Shown here one piece after another: positions 53,282 through 62,749 of a stretch of 64,000 nt of DNA. Numbering within the stretch: position 1 is the first letter of the stretch; each line of letters begins with the position of its first letter. The stretch lies in contig OX578280.1 of the NCBI GenBank assembly GCA_951217055.1, positions 7,605,271 through 7,669,270 of the forward strand. Direction: 5' to 3'. Both the position numbers and the translations under genes were made by a program. The notes under the pieces were generated by a model, which worked only from the letters and a program-made list of their open reading frames with translations, was not told the origin of the DNA and did not search any database. This DNA is from Gerris lacustris (Eukaryota > Arthropoda > Insecta > Hemiptera > Gerridae).

Positions 53282-56200
53282 TTCAAATTTTAAATTTTTA
53301 ATCAATATACTGAAACAGCAATATATCTATAATTTAGAAGTACAAACAAATTGTCAACAGAGTGAATTGAGTCATTTGATTGTAAGAGTGAATTGAGTAA
53401 AATTATTATGTCAAGTTAGTAACATTTTTTTTCTTAAAGAAATAATACAGTGATAAAATTCAACTTCCAAAATGACTTTATAACAAAGTCTAAGAAAAGC
53501 AATTTATGAGTTATACAAATTTGGAGGACAGTAACCTCAGTTTCACTAAAAACTCATTTGTTTTTTATCTTTATAAAAACTCACACCCTGCCAAAAGCAG
53601 TGAACTAAAGTGACCATTTGTTTTTCATCAAGTGCTAATATTTGCTTTACATACCTGTCGTAGTACAGTGTTCATACTTTGGGTGTACATGGTTGGGTAT
53701 TTTTCTATAGCTGCCCTAACATCATATAGATCTGGGAGACGAGCAAGAATATCATCTACGAGTTCCGAGATAACGGCTTCTGAATCCAGACCACCTCCTC
53801 CTCCAGAGATCTGCGTCTGAGTTAGTAGAACACTGTCAAGCAACTGAAAATCAAGTCAACCAAATCTTGATTAATTAAAATTAATCAAGTGTAGATAAAA
53901 AGAATATTTAATCCAAACAAATATCAGTAATGTAGATGAATGGTGATCCCTAAATAATAATGAGAAAGAGTCAAATTATAATAAGAATGAGATAAGAGAA
54001 AACTTTTTATATCCCAAAAGACCCACAATCGATAATAACAGTAATGTACTTATAATAAGGAAGGAAGGTTAAAATTAATAACATAAATTCTATCTTACAC
54101 AGAAAGAAATTACACAACTAAACACATTAATTGGTGATATTTCATCCCTTTTCTGGGACATCTTCATACCTTATTTAATAATTAGAACATATATTTTTGT
54201 ATACAATCATTAAAAATCACAAAATATAGTCATTTAATTAGTGTGGATATTATAATATAAATATAAATATCCACGGCAGTATTTTTTTAAAATACTTATT
54301 TCTATTGTTATTTTAATTACTTTATCCTTTTTTTTAAATTAAATTATTGTTATTTCAGTTGTCTTTATTGTGTTTCAATACAACTTAGCTCAAGTATTTA
54401 TGTTTATATAATATCCACACTAATTAAATTACTGTATATTTTCTAATTTTTAATGATTGTATAAAAAGATATATGTTCTAATTATTAAATATACTTACAG
54501 GTATGAAGATGTCCCAAAAAAGGGATGAAATATCACCAATTAATGTATTAAATTAAGTAATTATTACCCCGAATTGACATTTAAATTTTTTATTAATAAT
54601 TTATACATAAAAAGGGGACCACATATAATTATATTTTACATAAAATGAATAAATATTTTACTGAAATCATACTGATTGGGAGCCTAATTTACTCTAATAA
54701 CTGGGAGCCAACGTGGCCGAGCGGCTTAAGGCGCTCGTTCAGCTATCAATAAGTCGAGAAGACTCGAGGTCTGGGTTCGATCCCCGTCCATGATACTCTG
54801 AATTGCATCTATGAATCGCGGACGGTGCAGAGCGAGAGACACCCCCTATGGGGCACTCTTCCCCCACTCTTTAATGTGGGATTGATGTGGGTCCGATCCG
54901 TGTCATGATAATGTGATTTGTATCTCTGGATCGAGGACAGTGCAGAGCGAGAGACACCCCCTATGGGGCACTCTTCCCCCACTCTTTAATGTGGGATTGA
55001 TGTGGGTCCGATCCTTGTCATGATGATGTGATTTGTATCTATGGTTCAAGGACGGAGCAGGGCGAGGGACAGCACTCTTCCCCCACTCTTTAATGTGGGA
55101 TTGATATGGGTCCGATCCTTGTCATGATGATGTGATTTGTATCTATGAATCAAGGACGGAGCAGGGCGAGGGACACCCCCTATAGAGCACTCTTCCCCCA
55201 CGCTTTGAAGCTCGCTTATATTATAGCTTACTAATGACCATACCATACTCGCTTCGGCGGTACAATGTACAAATGTATGATGTGTGAAGCAGCTGGAACT
55301 CTCCACCACGGGGTGTAAAAAGGGCCTAAAAGATGGCCTAATTGCAAGGTTCGAACAAGTGGTTCGTCCTACCCATTCTAGTAGGAAGTACTATACTACT
55401 ACTACTACTACTACTCTAATAACTTATTGACACAAAAGATTAAAATTCACCAAATTAATTAACTCAGCCTACCAGTTTAGTTTCTTTGTTGTCCTTGGTA
55501 ATATCAGCATTCTCATGAAGGCCAAATACTTCTGGATGAGGAGCTAGAGGAAGGCTTTGAATGTATTTGAGGATATTTTCATAGTCCGTTTCGACTGGTA
55601 TATGATAAACTCCAGTTGGAGAAAATTTGTACCTGGAATTATTAGTAACACGATTAAGACCTGAAATGATTTCTTGGGCACAGCGCTGCAGACGGGCCAG
55701 TCATTAAAGCATCTATTTGCAGCCCAACCAATTGGACCTCACTGTATGATCCTTGCAGCCAGTCCTACCCCAAATTCGATCCTACAAGAATCCAACCTCT
55801 GTGTCACTTGTGGAACTGGACTGGGATATTCTTTAAGAAAATAAAGTGTGTTTCCTCATAGAAAATGGAAAATTATTATCAGTTGTCTTTTATTAGCTTT
55901 AACATTATAAAAAAAAAGAAAACACAGCTTTTCAGGCATGATTATTTGTCTAAGCGGACTCACTTGTATCCCATAGATAAAAGTTTTCTTTATATACTTC
56001 AACAAACTTTGAGAGACTGATATTGTACATTTACAAAACAACTGGTATAGAGCACAAATAATTTGAAGATAATGTTTTGTAGGATGCGGGGAAGGCACTA
56101 CCGTCCACATACTGTTCGTCTTTAAGAACAGCAGAGTAGGACATGTAGGAACAACAGGGCCTCCGACAATCCTATATCCTCCAAATCAGCGCCCCACTCA

Positions 56201-59200
56201 CACACCAGCTGTAGAGTCCTGCATTGGATCATCGAGCAAAAAGAAGGACTGCATGTCTGAACACATTTAGCACTCTACATATCCGTTCAAATGATTCAAT
56301 GCATCAGATGCTAGACAATAACTATTATTTTGGAAAACCCGCTATTAATTCGATACCATGCTTGAATCTGAGTTCATCAAAAACTTTAGCTATATGTGAC
56401 AATGATGTAAGAACAATGTAACTCTGTTCACACAAAACAGGTTTCATGCACACTGTTTGTTTGTTCATGAATGTGTGCACATTGATGAAACTAATTTGAG
56501 TCAGTTTCATGATAAAACAAATTGAAGAAGAATAGGTGATGGTATACAGTGCACACAAACCAATAAATAGGCAATGTTCACTTACCACAATATTAAATTT
56601 GCATACCACTGTTTTATAATGTTTAATGAATTTCATGAAACAAAGTTTTTTGCAACCTATGAAACAATAGCTTCATGAAACCCAGAATGCAAGTGTTTTT
56701 GGTGAAATGGTTTCATGTTTTGCGAAACAGGTATCATGTTTTGTGAAACTGGTTTCATATTTTGTGAAACTGGTTTCATGTTTTGTGAAACTGGTTTCAT
56801 GTTTTGTGAAACTGGTTTCATGGTTTGTGAAACTGATTTCATGTATTGTGAAACTGGTTTCATGTTTTGTGAAACTGGTTTCATGTTTTGTGAAACTGGT
56901 TTCATGTTTTGTGATCATTGTAAAACTGGTTTCATTGTGAAACTGGTTTCATCCCCGTGGTTTCATCATGAAGCTTGTTTCATGTTTAGAGTTACTGGTT
57001 TCATGCAACCAATATCCTCAATGTGCGCCTTGCCTAAAAGGACTTTTCAGATGTAAGGCGCTGTGCACACTGAAGAAACAAGTTTCATAAAACCAGTTTC
57101 ACGTTTCAGTACACAAAGAGGAAACCCTTTTTCTGACAGTTTCATCATGTTCTCTAACGAAGATGTATTAATTCAATGTATCACATTCAATTAATTAAAT
57201 GCTTCTTAATGCACTTATTTTAAATAAACAACTAAACACCAAACAAAACGCAATAATCAAAACTGAAATGATAAGCAAAACAATTAACATGAAATCAAGT
57301 GCAACTTGTTTTTAACGAAACCTGACTTTTTGATTACGTGATACATGACTTTTTGGTTGTGTGAAACATGTTTCGTGAAACCAAATGAAAATACAGTTTC
57401 AAGAAACGCAGTGTGATCCTTTCTGTATGTTTTAAATAAAGTGTTTCATGATACCAAAGTTTCATGTTTCATGAAACTTGTTTTTTTAGTGTGCACAGCG
57501 CCTAAGTTCGAAGAAAATGTAGAGGATGCTCACAAAGAAAAGGAAAGGAAAATAAAATAAGTAAGAGGCTCAGGGTGTTTGAGGAATAACTTTCTTTACA
57601 TGAAGTTGGGTGAATAAATTAATCAATTATACAATCAGGATTCTATTTAATATAAATGAATTACAGTATATATTCTTACCTCGTTGTGGTAACTACATCC
57701 ATGCAATAAAAAGTAGAAAGAATAGAATTGAGGAGTCTTCTATCTTTATCGTCAGTAACTCTACCTCCATAATTACACTCACCAGTTAAATATGATAAAG
57801 CTTCTAACTGAATATCATCATATTCGTTCAAGAACATCTAATAACAACAAGTAATCAACATCATTTAATGTATATAATAAAAACTTGTTGTTCGTTGTAT
57901 ATTTCCTTTTTAAAAACACTTAAAAAAATCTTAAAAATTACAAAAAGTATAAAGTATTGTCATCAGTATGCAATCGCTCGCTGCACGAAGAAATGTTTAG
58001 TGTTTAAGTTCGGAATATTGTTCCTGTTTTTGGGCAAAAATGTTTAACTTGTAAGTATACCAAATTTCAAATCTCTAGCTATAGTAGGTCAGGAGATATA
58101 CTCCAAGATGCAATGAATGGACGGATGAACTACCAAGGTTTTCTAGGATGATCTCGAAACCCTAAAAACACTTTGGATTTTTTTTTTTTTAATAATAATT
58201 GCAGTTGCTGATTTTTTTACATATTATTTTGATTAGTTTGGTTCGTCATCTGTACAATTTTCTGATTTATAGGTTGTTGGAAATTGGGTTGAAAATTAAA
58301 AAAAATGTTCGTCTCATCGAATAGGTGATAATAGAATCCTTTCCCGTTCTGATATTCCATTTTTACATTTGAACCTCACGTTTAAACGAGCGTTGAGTGC
58401 AAACTCTTAAACAGATAATCCTGTTCAACGAACTTAGCCTGAGCAATAGTAAAAGGAACATGTGCATACAAAATTTCAACAAAATCAGTCAAGACATATA
58501 AATGTTACTGACAGATAGACAGAATACAATTTTGTTGAATGTAAGAAGCTCACTTGTGCTCGCAACAATTACAAAATTTGCACATCACAAACAAGTCAAG
58601 TTAAATAAAAACGGGGGAAAAACTAGAGTATTAATTGCTTATGATAAAATTGTAATATTGATACGAACATACCTGAAGTTGCATTATACTAATCCTTAGA
58701 TCAGATTCATTGAATTCGTAAGGTATATTCCAACCTAAAGGACCAAACATCCTTCTCTCTTGCACCACAGCGTGAAAGAAACAAAGTGAAAAGAGAAGTT
58801 TCTGCCAAGCTTCTGGTTGAAGACAATCTATGAAGAATTTGACATCAGACACTGGGTCAGATGTGTACGAACGATATAAGTTGTTTTTCAAACCCTTCGG
58901 AGCTTCATTCGTCATTTTCACTCCTAAAAAAGAATTTGTATTATAATGTAAAGCAGGGGTCGGCAACCCAGCGCTCTTGGTATACTTATAATCCGCCCGC
59001 CTATAATATAACCCAATAATATATAATATAACCCAAATTGCTTCTTTTTTTTGCTCTTTTTAACTCTTGGTATTGAAAGCTACCCAGCAAAACCTGTAAT
59101 AAGGTATTAAGTATTTTGAAAGCGGTAATAAGGTATTAAGTAAATTGGGCGGGATATGCGCCCTTGGCAATTTTCTAGAATTGTGCCCTCGTAGGCAAAT

Positions 59201-62200
59201 AGGTTGCCGACCCCTGATGTAAAGGCTTCTATAGGGGAGTCATTTGTGAAGTTTTAGGTCTTATGATTGTGCCAGAATTAATACCTATCAAAGATATCAC
59301 AACCACCAAGATATAGATCTAAAAATAATATATCAAAATTAAAATAAAATACAGTGATACAGTTATAGTTTAGCTTTTGAACTGTTTGAGATAAATTAAT
59401 GAAACTTTGGGGATCCATACCATGTAGAGGGAAGTTTGTTTTCATGCAATCGCGCACTAGGGGCAACCACCCACTTTGCCCCCAGGCCACCCAACTTCAA
59501 AATTTCAAATTGGACACTCATCTACTATTTACGGAAGGGTTATTTTGCTACCTTTGCCACTCTTTAGGGAGCAAAATATTGGAGATAGAAAAAAGTTACA
59601 AGTAAAATTTGATTATTTTTCATCGCAGAATCCAAATATGCTATCAAAAATATACACTCCAATTTGAAATTTTGAAGTTGGGTGGCCTGGGGGCAAAGTG
59701 GGTGGTTGCCACTAGTGTGGGATTGCATGAAAACAAACTTCCCTTTACATGGTACGGATCCCCCAAGTTTCATTCAATTATCTCAAACCATTCAAAAGTT
59801 AAGAGGGGGGAGGGAGACTTTTGGACCCCTTATGTATCTAAATTATACATGTTATTAGCTTTACTGATACATGGTTTTTTTGGACAGAGAAAATTGCATG
59901 AGAAAGGTAATAGTCCATTGACTTCTTTTTTTTTGGCATGATTAATTCAGAAAATGAACAAGTAAGAAGGGAAAAAATTATTATTATTTTAAGCCCAGAT
60001 AATAGGTGGTGATCAATTAGGCAATAAATAATCGTATATTTAGTAAATCTCTGGCCACTGCCTCCTCAGGCAGCAATGTGTTTATCTGGCAAGGTGGCCC
60101 ATATAGATGGATTGGGAAGAAAGGAGTTCTACTTAAGGATTGAATAAGGACTTAGGGATATAGCTAGACCAACAAGCAAAGCCTTATATAATATAATAAA
60201 TAAGCAACTACAGTCTTCGCCAAACTAGAATTAGTGCGTTGACAGCACGGGAAATTGAGTGACACACAGATTGGCCAACCTCTCTGGGGGAAAAAATAAA
60301 GCCACTAGGTCTGTGGGTAGGGGTGGGGCAACTAATGTTGCCCATAGATTTTCACATCTTATTTAGAAATAAATTATAATATTCAATTTAAGAGTTCTTT
60401 TTTCTCCTTAAAATAATTTTTAAATATAATGTGAGTAATGAAATATAATCGAAGTAAATAGAAAACAGAAGGAGAATGTAGAGCAGTGGAGGTTATGAAG
60501 CCTTCTTATACGGTTATCCAGAGGGCCTCTCCCCTTCACTAGAGACATTTATCTTTGCCTGGTTGGCCCGACCTTTTGTCCGGGAAAATCTCAAGCTCTC
60601 ATTGGCTCCTCACACCATTTGCTAGTTTATCCCGCACTGTCAACGCACTAATTCTAGTTTGGCGAAGACTGTAATATTAACATTTACCATTTTGCAAGAT
60701 AGCAATAGGGAATGCTTTTGATGGATAACTTGTGAGCCAAAGACGGAAGTTATTATGTGTTTTGGCAGGTACAATAACTTCATCACATATTTTATCGAGC
60801 GTTCTCATCCAACTTTCAGCCAAATGACAGTTTTGTAAAATAACCCATTCGCCGGTTTGGATTCCTGTCTCTATCATTCTAGCTGCTATTACACCCTGTG
60901 GATTTAAAACAAATGGCAAAATACAACAATAATAATACAATTCTTTTATTACATTTTGAGAAAGCTTGCTTGATGTAATGCAGTGTATGGTCACCACTTT
61001 GATTTGGAGCAATATTTAAATTACTAACCAAATAACTAATAAGTGACAAACTAACATCAACTTAATTTTAGGTCTCCTAACTAAAAAAAAAAAATGCATG
61101 TTAACGGATCTTTAAGAAGCTAAAGATAATGACAGTGATAAATTTATTTATTTTTCATTCCATTATTTATGTTAAAACAAATGTCAATAGTTTCAACAAA
61201 CCTAATCATACTTATAACACTAAAAATATAAATAATCTCAAAATTGAGCAGCATAGACTAAGTAAAAGTGAAACTGGTCACTCTATTTTAGGGGTTAAAT
61301 TATTTAATAGACTAGATAAGGTAACTAAAGAATTAGATTTGAGTAAGTTTAAGAAAGTTATTAAAGAAAAGTTGACTGAGAAAGTTTTTTTTTAGTATTA
61401 AGGAATACTTAGAAATAGGAATTTAGCAGTTTATTTAATTCAAACTTTACTTTTTTTTATTAACTTCATAGTAATTATTTTTCGTGACAATTTCTAATGT
61501 TTTTGTACATGTATTGTAAAAAGCCTAATGAAAATAAAGCATTTTATTTATTTATTTATTTATTTATTTAATTTTGTACTCATGATCATGAAAATCCGGC
61601 TGCTCTCCACCAATTTGTATTTTTCAAATACCAAGCCAAGCTATTGTCCCGCAGACAAACTTAGCCGACCACATATTCTTAACCCATTGAATGCGTAATC
61701 TAATTCATGAACCTACCTTAGTGACTGAATAGAATCTTTAAAAGTTAATTTAAAAAAAAAAAATTGATCCCCTGTGGATACAAACGTCAGAGGGCCTGAC
61801 GGAGCCTTGCAAGATGGTTCTAATCGAGGCACGGAGAATAGAGCTACAGAGGGCTGAAAGGGAGGGGCTTGGATCCACTGTGGATCCACCCGCCAGGCGC
61901 GTTAGCGAGTTGTGGATCCACCCGCATTGAATGGGTTAAAAGGCACTAAAAGATTAACTTGTACACAAAATTCTAGCTTGATGTTAAGGCGGAGATACTC
62001 ATGCCTGTAGCTTGAACAAAAACATGCCAGCTACTTGTACGTGGAAATGTTAAATGGCATGCCTGTAGCTGGCAAGCAAGTTGATAAAAACTTAATAAAT
62101 ATCCTTGGTAGTGACTGACAATTACCCTCTTGGCATGCAGCTTGGCTACTTCCCCAATTCGATGGCATGTGTATCTCCACCTTTAGTCAGGCACTTTATT

Positions 62201-62696
62201 GCTCGCTATCACCAGAACCAAGAGTGATTTCTTGATGTTCAATAAATACGAGTAAGTGTTGATTGTGTAGGTATGATTCAAACGAGATATCCCTCTACCT
62301 TCTTCAATAAACTATAAATAAGCTGATATAAACCTATGTAATGGTTGTTTTCAATTGTTTATCCCACTCATAAGGAGCTTCAACTCACAAGGAGCTCATA
62401 AGGAGCTTACTTTGAAGAGTTAACAACTAGTTAGTCTAGAGAAGAAAATTGGTTAAAAGCAGAAAAAAATAATCAATTTTATTCTATACCTGTCCTTGTC
62501 CAAGAGATATGCTCATGAGAGAGGACCGGGATAAGCCCATATCTTCAGAAAACTTGAGAAGGTTTGACATCGGATCAGAACCTGCAGATAAGATAAAGAC
62601 AAGAGGAGAGCAGCAGTTAGAATCTGAATAGGTGTCGGCAAGATCAAACGGTGGAGGTTCAATGTACTTTTGACCGAGACTCTTCACTATGTATAT
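41166..62696 (-). CDS. Axonemal dynein heavy chain, C-terminal 629 residues, 11 exons, 5' end outside window
   Basis: This is the force-generating heavy chain of an inner-arm axonemal dynein, acting in cilia, sensory neurons or sperm flagella. Eleven exons join in phase and end at a TGA at 41166. They encode the last AAA module and the C-terminal domain: [130 protein letters not shown] and HWIERGVA. The wording fits the DNAH3/DNAH7/DNAH12 group, but I cannot choose a single orthologue. The motor's AAA1-AAA5, stalk and tail would lie to the right of the window. Confidence 0.96.
41430..41565 (+). repeat. 22-bp tandem repeat, six units
   Basis: Units of TTCCGATTCAGAACCGTCAC plus CA, each a few bases different. 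It lies in the last dynein intron. Confidence 0.85.
42162..42188 (+). repeat. Hammerhead-like core
   Basis: CTGATGA followed by TGCCC, AGGAAT, GAGC and GAAAA. The core heptamer is canonical, but stem II has a mismatch. Confidence 0.35.
42520..42745 (+). pseudogene. Possible LINE 3' fragment
   Basis: The translation [12 protein letters not shown] recalls the C-x2-C knuckle at the end of some LINE ORF2 proteins. Too short to be sure. Confidence 0.3.
42879..42992 (-). CDS. Dynein heavy chain exon
   Basis: 38 codons: [38 protein letters not shown]. Matches GLFLDGASW and PVMWLKP of the family. Confidence 0.95.
43380..43960 (+). repeat. ACTTTCTCATAT repeat, copy 3 (diverged)
   Basis: TACTTTCTCATATAAGTAGG, CAGGGAAAAATCTAGTTCCT, the T-arm-like CAGGTTCAAATCCCAC and AACAAATGGAAAACACCGGA follow in family order. 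Confidence 0.75.
44000..45150. other. Dynein intron, nothing recognised
   Basis: AT-rich, with homopolymer runs only. Confidence 0.45.
45154..46230. mobile_element. pogo/Tigger-like element with a nested foldback
   Basis: Ends CAGTAGAACTTCGCTTA and ACCGAAGTTCTACTG with TA. The body has repeats of CCTCAATAACACGAC type, usual for the pogo group. A foldback (45505-46168) has inserted near the right end. Confidence 0.75.
45505..46168. mobile_element. Foldback element nested in the pogo-like element
   Basis: Ends GGTAAATCTGCACTATTTGG and its inverse. Flanks CACCTCGA and CACCTGGA (7 of 8). Arms of about 270 bp share TTTAACGAGATGGTACAAC. The centre has a 68-bp direct duplication (TAGCGAATTTTATACTTCGA). 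Confidence 0.85.
46323..46533 (-). CDS. Dynein heavy chain exon
   Basis: Residues 461-531: [39 protein letters not shown], ending FGVYCR before a GTATGT donor. Phase 0 at the 3' end. Confidence 0.95.
46733..48520 (+). pseudogene. Decayed LINE 3' end interrupted by a Harbinger-like MITE
   Basis: 46780-47080 translates with stops to [22 protein letters not shown] text, the cysteine knuckle at the end of some LINE ORF2 proteins. After the MITE, 48390-48520 gives the 3' UTR ending TTAAATAAAGCA and an ATT tail. A reverse copy of the last 60 bp lies at 46664-46732. Confidence 0.6.
47285..48195. mobile_element. Harbinger-like element, 911 bp, TTA flanks
   Basis: GGCCTCTTTCACACGAG starts the left end and its inverse closes the right. 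TTA at 47282-47284 and 48196-48198. A second copy of the left end at 47373 follows a TTGATTCAACTAGTTGACT palindrome cluster. Part of the body (47518-47722) also occurs at 40068-40265. Confidence 0.8.
48692..48807 (-). CDS. Dynein heavy chain exon
   Basis: Residues 423-460: [38 protein letters not shown]. Matches the DLEEV and [15 protein letters not shown] text of DNAH3. Donor GTATCA, phase 2. Confidence 0.95.
48913..48945 (+). repeat. Poly-A run
   Basis: About 33 A in a dynein intron. No attached retroelement recognised. Confidence 0.9.
50070..50660 (+). repeat. Tandem array, about 130-bp unit, five units
   Basis: Each unit has TTTTCAAGATGGCGGCCAAT, ATGGCGGACGACTAAA, TTATACATCGTTTTAAAGGT and a TTTAAGAGAAGG-like part. 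A single relative lies at 31215-31345. Confidence 0.9.
50825..51930 (+). repeat. Minisatellite of GGCGAGCGTAGCGAGCC, about 18 copies
   Basis: The 17-bp GC-rich box (a GCGAGC pair around GTA) recurs every 60-66 bp between AT-rich spacers that are themselves repeated (ACTTTATTTAATAAATA, ACAACAAATTCTGAATCAAA). The box varies at its middle three bases (GTA, GCA, GAA, ACA) far more than at its arms. Confidence 0.95.
52840..53095 (+). repeat. ACTTTCTCATAT repeat, copy 4 (5' part)
   Basis: GTTTTGAGGTCCCTTGAG, TCTGTGCAGAC and TAGCTCCAAATTTA follow in family order and stop near the dynein exon at 53137. Confidence 0.7.
53137..53229 (-). CDS. Dynein heavy chain exon
   Basis: 31 codons: [31 protein letters not shown]. 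Its acceptor is preceded by an extraordinary run of 47 T (plus-strand A, 53233-53279) serving as the pyrimidine tract. Confidence 0.93.
53233..53279 (+). repeat. 47-nt poly-A (poly-T pyrimidine tract on the gene strand)
   Basis: The uninterrupted run ends 3 nt before the acceptor of the dynein exon 53137-53229. Confidence 0.95.
53655..53843 (-). CDS. Dynein heavy chain exon
   Basis: Residues 329-391: [53 protein letters not shown]. Five glycines replace the usual short Ser/Gly linker. Confidence 0.96.
54107..54550. repeat. Inverted repeat pair with hammerhead-like motifs in both arms
   Basis: Arms 54120-54260 and 54400-54550 are inverted copies. Each carries ATGAAGATGTCCC, a 5-6 nt loop, GGGAT and GAAATATC (54168-54138 minus, 54503-54531 plus). 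The pattern fits inverted Penelope-type terminal repeats. Confidence 0.55.
54703..55411 (+). mobile_element. tRNA-derived SINE with internal tandem expansion, 13-bp target duplication
   Basis: TACTCTAATAACT flanks both ends (54690-54702, 55412-55424). The head has an A box (TGGCCGAGCGG) and B box (GGTTCGATCCC) of tRNA-Leu/Ser type. It is followed by about three and a half 115-bp repeats (GACACCCCCTATGGGGCACT, GTGGGTCCGATCC), a body shared with 35245-35525, and a TAC tail. Confidence 0.88.
55473..55632 (-). CDS. Dynein heavy chain exon
   Basis: Residues 275-328: [38 protein letters not shown]. Typical axonemal dynein text preceding the coiled segment. Donor GTAGGC. Confidence 0.95.
55640..56415. 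other. Dynein intron, nothing recognised
   Basis: No repeat delimited. Short frames have no homology that I know. Confidence 0.45.
56700..56945 (+). repeat. 21-bp minisatellite
   Basis: About eleven units of GGTTTCATGTTTTGTGAAACT plus variants. Since 21 is a multiple of three, every frame stays open and encodes a heptapeptide repeat; this is not evidence for a gene. Confidence 0.95.
57057..57502. mobile_element. Harbinger-like MITE rich in TTTCATGAAAC
   Basis: GGCGCTGTGCACACT at the left is inverted at the right. TAA at 57054-57056 and 57503-57505. The body repeats GTTTCATGAAAC, as in the neighbouring 21-bp array. Confidence 0.85.
57680..57837 (-). CDS. Dynein heavy chain exon
   Basis: Residues 223-274: [36 protein letters not shown]. 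Acceptor TTATTAG, donor GTAAGA, phase 2. Confidence 0.96.
58310..58430 (+). repeat. Fragment related to the 6130-6990 repeat
   Basis: GTCTCATCGAATAGGTGATA and AGAATCCTTTCCCGTTCTGA match 6390-6440. Confidence 0.55.
58673..58923 (-). CDS. Dynein heavy chain exon
   Basis: Residues 139-222: [57 protein letters not shown]. Donor GTATGT. Confidence 0.97.
58954..59216. mobile_element. hAT-type MITE, 263 bp, perfect 8-bp target duplication
   Basis: Ends CAGGGGTCGGCAACC and GGTTGCCGACCCCTG. ATGTAAAG on both sides (58946-58953, 59217-59224). Confidence 0.93.
59375..59835. mobile_element. Foldback element related to 14618-15446
   Basis: Inverted arms share AATGAAACTTTGGGGATC, GGCAACCACCCACTTTGCCC and TTCAAAATTTCAAATTGG. 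The right end has GAGGGGGGAGGGAGACTTTT. Open frames in both arms are mirror images. Confidence 0.75.
60211..60671. mobile_element. Tc1-type MITE with 37-bp inverted ends
   Basis: CAGTCTTCGCCAAACTAGAA plus 15 more bases is inverted at the right end. TA flanks. A partial relative lies at 28550-28790. It abuts a dynein exon (ends 17 bp from 60688). Confidence 0.85.
60688..60895 (-). CDS. Dynein heavy chain exon
   Basis: Residues 70-138 of the visible part: [59 protein letters not shown]. These are hallmark dynein C-terminal motifs. Confidence 0.97.
61129..61560 (+). pseudogene. 5'-truncated LINE: ORF2 C-terminus, 3' UTR and TTTA tail
   Basis: The frame 61129-61395 ends [40 protein letters not shown], the usual tail of jockey/CR1-type ORF2 proteins. 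The 3' UTR and a TTTATTTATTTA run follow to about 61560. The missing 5' part is typical of aborted reverse transcription. Confidence 0.75.
61683..61935. mobile_element. piggyBac-like MITE, 253 bp
   Basis: CCCATTGAATGCG and CGCATTGAATGGG with TTAA on both sides (61679-61682, 61936-61939). The GTGGATCCACCCGC repeat lies inside. Confidence 0.88.
61987..62182. mobile_element. Harbinger-like MITE
   Basis: AGGCGGAGATACTCATGCC versus AGGTGGAGATACACATGCC at the two ends, flanked by TTA. The ends resemble those of 7716-7887. Confidence 0.85.
62490..62696 (-). CDS. Dynein heavy chain exon (first in window)
   Basis: 69 codons, phase 0 at both ends: [46 protein letters not shown]. The acceptor is TTTTTATAG. 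A copia-derived fragment lies immediately upstream on the other strand. I see no earlier dynein exon before 64000. Confidence 0.95.
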
Positions 62697-62749
62697 CTAT
62701 AAAAATAATAATCATCAAAAGACAAATATAATGTTTATGTCAATAATAC

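Noticed and set aside
54710..54792. tRNA-Leu/Ser gene
   Set aside because: A and B boxes are good, but the acceptor arms do not pair, the anticodon arm is poor, and the unit is the head of a SINE with a 13-bp duplication.
56657..57056. Open frames on both strands encoding heptapeptide repeats
   Set aside because: The period of 21 bp is a multiple of three, so all frames remain open. There is no start context, domain or splice support.
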